From Deltaproteobacteria bacterium (GTDB lineage: Bacteria; Desulfobacterota; Desulfobacteria; Desulfobacterales; JAFDDL01): a DNA stretch of 19,989 nt. Below, one piece after another: positions 16,842 through 19,989 of this stretch. The notes under the pieces were generated by a model. The model was not told the origin of the DNA, ran no database searches, and saw nothing but the letters and a program-made list of their open reading frames with translations. The DNA lies in contig JAFDDL010000010.1 of NCBI GenBank assembly GCA_019310865.1, positions 1 through 19,989 of the forward strand, written 5' to 3'. A program made the position numbers and the translations under genes. How positions within the stretch are numbered: the first letter of the stretch is position 1; each line of letters starts with the position of its first letter.

Positions 16842-18556
16842 TATATATACCCTTTTTGCCCCAGCAGCAGCAAAATCTCCTGGGCGGATTCATTCGGAGT
16901 CAGGTTTGTTGTATCGATGCGCACTTCCGGATTTTCCGGTGATTCATAGGGGTCATCCACACCGGTGAACCCCTTGATCAACCCCGCCCGCGCTTTGGCG
17001 TACATACCTTTTCGATCCCTGCCTTCGCAAGTCTCGATGGGCGTGGCCACGTGAACTTCAATGAACCCCCCGTATTCTTCGATAATCTTTCTGATTTCAG
17101 CGCGGGTGCCGGCATAGGGTGCGATGGGGGCGCAGATGGCGATGCCGCGGTTCTTGGTGATTTCGCTGGCCACAAAGCCGATTCGGCGAACGTTGATGTC
17201 CCGGTGCTCTTTGGAAAAGGTCAACTCGTTGGACAGGTTGTGCCGGACGATGTCGCCATCGAGCAGGGTTACGGGCCGGTCTCCAATCTCCAGAAATTTG
17301 GCATACAGGACCTTGGCGATGGTCGATTTTCCGGCACCGGACAGACCGGTCAGAAAGATTGTCAGACCTTGTTTGCCGGGTGGTGGATATGATTTTACCA
17401 ACTCTTCGATTACCTCGGAAAACGTGGCCCAGCGCGGAATCCGCCGACCGGTTCGGACACGATTGCGAATGTCGGATCCGGAAAGTGAGATGGACTGGGT
17501 TCGGGCGGGGACCTTGTCGATGGATCGGTATTCATCTTCAAAGGGCAGATATACCATCTCTTCAAATGGCACGACGGTCAGACCGATATCCGACGCATAG
17601 TCGGCAACCATCTCTTTGGCCACATCTTTTTCATAAAATGGCTTGCCGTTGCTGTCCAGACCCGGGCTGGCATGGTCTCTGCCGATGATAAAGTGGGTGC
17701 AACCATAGTTTTTGGAAATGATTGCATGCAGCAGCGCCGTTCGGGGGCCCGCCATTCGAATGGCCAGTGGAAGCAGGTTCAATATATGCGAATCCGGTGG
17801 CCAGCGATGGGCGATTCGACGATCACATCTGACCCGTGTGAAATGATCGAAATCGCCCGGTTTCAAGGTTCCCACAATGGGCAGGAGCAACAGGTTCGCT
17901 TTGGCCTGGCGCATGGCATGGAGCGTCATTTCAAACGCGGGTCTGTGAATCGGATTGCGGGTGATGAAGCTCACCACACGCTGCCAACCCAGCTTTTTAA
18001 ATGTTTGTCGCACCTCTCCGGGTGTCAGCCGTAATTGCTTGAAATCCGGGTGCAACGGCGGGCTGAGTACCTCTAGCTGGCCACCGATATAATGGGAGCC
18101 CGTTTCATTTTGCAGATATGCAACACCCGGGTGTGCCGCATCGTTGGTTCCAAACACCTGCAGGGCCTCTTTCTCATGCTCCACGGGCCAGATATCCTCG
18201 ATGTGCAAAACGGCCAGAAGAAACCCTTCGGGATCGCGAAGAGCAAGAGATTGTCCCACTTCGAGGCTCTTGGCCTTTGTTTCCGATACATCCAGGCAGA
18301 TGGGAACGGGCCATAGGCTGCCATCCTGCAACTGCATGCGATCCAGCACCGATTCATAATCGGACCGGCGCATAAATCCCGTCAGCGGTGAAAAAGCACC
18401 TGTGGTCAGCAGTTCCAGGTCACACATGTGACGATCGGTGAGCGTCAGGTCCGGAAGGTTGACCGCGATGTCTTTCAACAAAGCCTGCCGTGTCTCATCC
18501 ACCAGGAGATTGGTCAGGGGCGGCTCCTGGGTTTCTATGTTTTTTTGGGATGTCAT
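16841..18556 (-). CDS. cysC: Fused ATP sulfurylase-like / APS kinase protein
   Basis: A 571-residue fusion. Residues 1-390 are an ATP sulfurylase fold: LTLTDRHMCDLELL and GAFSPLTGFM (about 38-62), KPGDFDHFTRVRC (232-244), LPLAIRMAGPR (262-272), IGRDHASPG (291-299) and SLSGSDIR (357-364). Residues 395-571 are an APS kinase making PAPS: P-loop GLSGAGKST (404-412), LDGDIVRHNLS (432-442), FSKEHRD (447-453), RDRKGMYAKARAG (513-525) and FTGVDDPYE (530-538). The sulfurylase nucleotide motif is altered: usual QxRNPxHRxH, here ITRNPIHRPA, so Gln is Ile198 and the second His is Ala207. The kinase half looks intact. GGAG precedes the ATG by ten bases. It forms a two-gene unit with cysQ, for PAPS supply and PAP recycling. 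Confidence 0.93.
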   Translation of the reverse strand: MTSQKNIETQEPPLTNLLVDETRQALLKDIAVNLPDLTLTDRHMCDLELLTTGAFSPLTGFMRRSDYESVLDRMQLQDGSLWPVPICLDVSETKAKSLEVGQSLALRDPEGFLLAVLHIEDIWPVEHEKEALQVFGTNDAAHPGVAYLQNETGSHYIGGQLEVLSPPLHPDFKQLRLTPGEVRQTFKKLGWQRVVSFITRNPIHRPAFEMTLHAMRQAKANLLLLPIVGTLKPGDFDHFTRVRCDRRIAHRWPPDSHILNLLPLAIRMAGPRTALLHAIISKNYGCTHFIIGRDHASPGLDSNGKPFYEKDVAKEMVADYASDIGLTVVPFEEMVYLPFEDEYRSIDKVPARTQSISLSGSDIRNRVRTGRRIPRWATFSEVIEELVKSYPPPGKQGLTIFLTGLSGAGKSTIAKVLYAKFLEIGDRPVTLLDGDIVRHNLSNELTFSKEHRDINVRRIGFVASEITKNRGIAICAPIAPYAGTRAEIRKIIEEYGGFIEVHVATPIETCEGRDRKGMYAKARAGLIKGFTGVDDPYESPENPEVRIDTTNLTPNESAQEILLLLGQKGYI

Positions 18557-18603
18557 ATTAAGTGATCTCCGGTTAAATTCTGGTTCCGTCTTGATCTGAA
18601 CCG

Positions 18604-18731
18604 AGTGCTAAGTGCTAAGTGCTGAGTGGCGGAATTCTGCCGATTTGAAAGGGAATATCGCCTCTTTTTCGTACGGATGTTTTTTCTTAAAATTGAGACG
18701 CTTACCTTCACTTAGCACGGAGCACTCAGCA
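18604..18731. repeat. Interrupted palindrome with 7-bp tandem repeats
   Basis: The left arm has three near-identical 7-bp units, AGTGCTA, AGTGCTA, AGTGCTG (18604-18624). The right arm (18709-18731, CACTTAGCAC then GGAGCACTCAGCA) is nearly the reverse complement of the left arm, and about 80 bases separate them. A T-rich run follows the right arm on the plus strand. It is unrelated in sequence to the elements at 6735 and 15757. It looks like a small dispersed repeat or miniature element, but there is no second copy in the window. Confidence 0.7.
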
Positions 18732-18839
18732 TTTTTATTCCGGTTTTGCCGGATTATGCGTTCGTTTCAATGCCGAAGGAGTATAGGTAAAGGGGGCGGT
18801 GGTGTCAAGCGGCAAGCCGGTTCAAATGCCTGAAAATAC

Positions 18840-18868
18840 TTGACAGGATTGGGAATCGGGCATAAGAA
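18840..18868 (+). promoter_or_regulatory. Possible promoter of the ATPase-hisC unit
   Basis: A perfect TTGACA at 18840-18845 and TAAGAA at 18863-18868 are 17 bases apart. The -10 is poor, but the position just upstream of the preferred GTG start supports use. It is the best promoter candidate for the plus-strand genes at the right end. Confidence 0.4.
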
Positions 18869-18908
18869 ACGAGTCCTTGGAATCAATAACCGATGGGGTG
18901 AATGTAAA

Positions 18909-19598
18909 GTGGAGCATTTTGAAACCGGCATTGTGGTGATAGTCGGTAATTACGGAAGTGGGAAAACCGAAGTATCCGTAAACCTTGCCCTCAATCAGAA
19001 AGACAAGGGACGCCGCGTCCGCTTGGCCGATCTGGACCTGGTAAACCCCTATTTTCGAAGCCGGGAGGTCCGTCAACTGCTTGAGAGCAAGGGGATTGAG
19101 GTGCTGTTGCCGGATCAACAATATCTGCAGGCCGACCTTCCCATTCTCAGTCCCACGATATCGGGCATGATTCGCGATCCGGGCGAACTGGCGCTTTTGG
19201 ATGTGGGTGGCGATGATGTGGGCGCCACGGTTCTAGCCGCGCTGGCCGACGCATTTCAGGAGCAGGCGGCGCGTGTTCTGCAGGTGGTGAATCCCAACAG
19301 GCCCTATACCGACACTATCGACGGCTGCATTCAAATTAAAAACGAGATAGAAAAATCCGCTAAAATGACCATTACCGGAATTGTGGGAAACGCCAACCTG
19401 ATGGATGAGACGAATGCATCGATTATTTACCAGGGGTATGAATTTGTAGCCGATTTGGCCGAAACCTGCCGGCTTCCGCTGGAATTTATCACCATCGAAT
19501 CGCGTTTGATGGACCAGGTTGATTTAAGCAAAATCCACTGCCCGGTATTGCCGTTGGAGCGGCATCTGACGCTACCATGGATGAGTGCAAGTAGTTAG
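18909..19598 (+). CDS. P-loop ATPase of the MinD/ParA/CobQ-like group, function unknown
   Basis: A 229-residue soluble protein from the preferred GTG at 18909, which has GGGGTG eight bases upstream. The frame could extend to a TTG at 18840, but that lies in a -35 box. The P-loop GNYGSGKT is at residues 13-20. It is followed by VRLADLDLVNPYFRSREV, resembling the switch region of SIMIBI-class NTPases, and by LLDVGGDDVGA as a Walker B-like strand. VVNPNRPYTDT and GIVGNANLMDET resemble the base-recognition part of that fold. The P-loop lacks the extra lysine typical of true ParA or MinD proteins. It is eight bases upstream of hisC, so they are probably co-transcribed. Its partner and substrate cannot be deduced. 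Confidence 0.75.
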   Translation: MEHFETGIVVIVGNYGSGKTEVSVNLALNQKDKGRRVRLADLDLVNPYFRSREVRQLLESKGIEVLLPDQQYLQADLPILSPTISGMIRDPGELALLDVGGDDVGATVLAALADAFQEQAARVLQVVNPNRPYTDTIDGCIQIKNEIEKSAKMTITGIVGNANLMDETNASIIYQGYEFVADLAETCRLPLEFITIESRLMDQVDLSKIHCPVLPLERHLTLPWMSASS

Positions 19599-19606
19599 GA
19601 CTGCGC

Positions 19607-19989
19607 ATGAAAAACAAACCGAAAAATAACCAAATGCGTGTGAAGCCATCTCACGAGATTCATGCACCGGACTTTATTCGTGCGATTTCACCCTATGTTC
19701 CCGGAAAACCGCTGGCGGAACTGGAGCGGGAATACGGCATCAGCGGCTCTATCAAGCTGGCATCCAATGAAAACCCCCTCGGCCCTTCGCCCAAAGCGAT
19801 CGAAGCTATCCAGGATGCCCTGGGGCAGCTGAATCGATATCCGGACGGCGGCGCTTATGAACTGACCCAGGCGCTTTCTTCCAAGTTAGATACCGCGCCG
19901 GAATGCATCGTGGTGGGAAACGGTTCCGATGATCTCATCGGAATGCTGACCCGGGCATTGCTTCAGCCCGGGGACGAGGCGGTTATGCC
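19607..19989 (+). CDS. hisC: Histidinol-phosphate aminotransferase (N-terminal part)
   Basis: Partial gene that runs off the right edge, with 127 complete codons visible. It is a PLP enzyme of fold type I that transaminates imidazole acetol phosphate to histidinol phosphate. The visible part has the HisC opening: FIRAISPYVPGKPLAELERE at about residues 23-42, then KLASNENPLGPSPKA, LNRYPDGGAYEL, and VVGNGSDDLIGMLTRALL with the PLP-phosphate contact region. The lysine that binds PLP is beyond the window. Because the C-terminal part is missing, the related aromatic aminotransferases of the same subfamily cannot be fully excluded. The ATG follows TAGGA by six bases. Confidence 0.93.
   Translation, partial: MKNKPKNNQMRVKPSHEIHAPDFIRAISPYVPGKPLAELEREYGISGSIKLASNENPLGPSPKAIEAIQDALGQLNRYPDGGAYELTQALSSKLDTAPECIVVGNGSDDLIGMLTRALLQPGDEAVM

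Larger units (their letters stand above)
18557..18908. other. Divergent intergenic region between APS kinase fusion and ATPase gene
   Basis: This gap carries the ribosome site of the minus-strand fusion gene (GGAG near 18567-18570), the interrupted palindrome at 18604-18731 and a consensus -35 at 18840-18845. The frame of the ATPase gene is open back to a TTG at 18840, but that triplet is part of the -35 box, so I treat 18840-18908 as non-coding. No other gene is visible. Confidence 0.5.

Noticed and set aside
18840..18908. N-terminal extension of the ATPase from a TTG
   Set aside because: The TTG is part of a TTGACA promoter box, and a GTG with a good ribosome site lies downstream just before the conserved region.

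Overview
The window is a stretch of bacterial chromosome made almost entirely of core genes, with three small pieces of non-coding repeat DNA. Gene content and protein style point to Desulfobacterota, probably Desulfobacterales. The indications are the run rho-rpmE-prfA-prmC followed by rpsB-tsf-pyrH-frr-uppS-cdsA-dxr-rseP, a short EF-Ts of about 200 residues, and a fused ATP sulfurylase/APS kinase beside a PAP phosphatase. This placement is inferred from family knowledge, not from a search.

Layout. Positions 1-311 hold the N-terminal part of fdhD (minus strand), which runs off the left edge. A gene-free stretch (312-776) follows, with a possible structured fdhD leader RNA and an exact 30-bp tandem duplication. 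Next come tRNA-Arg(CCG) and folC, rpsU, adk and a CCA-adding/poly(A) polymerase family gene, all on the minus strand. From 5113 the plus strand carries transcription termination (rho), translation (rpmE, prfA, prmC, rpsB, tsf, frr), UMP kinase (pyrH), and then envelope and isoprenoid genes (uppS, cdsA, dxr, rseP). At 15993-18556 a minus-strand pair, cysQ and the sulfurylase/APS kinase fusion, makes PAPS and recycles PAP. The window closes with a P-loop ATPase and the start of hisC on the plus strand.

How the genes work together. The rpsB-to-rseP block is the common bacterial cluster joining translation factors to UMP supply, undecaprenyl diphosphate and CDP-diacylglycerol synthesis, the MEP pathway and regulated intramembrane proteolysis. 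The two minus-strand sulfur genes form a separate unit for PAPS-dependent sulfation and PAP removal.

Most worth a second look: (1) the ATP sulfurylase half of the fusion has lost two residues of its nucleotide-binding motif, including the second histidine, while the APS kinase half looks intact; (2) two related palindromic elements, at about 6735-6857 and 15757-15974, share their ends and a conserved core, and the longer one can fold in two mutually exclusive ways; (3) a separate interrupted palindrome with a 7-bp tandem repeat lies at 18604-18731; (4) the fdhD leader can be drawn as a closing stem, a hairpin and a pseudoknot. I see no CRISPR array, phage genes, intact insertion sequence or defence system.
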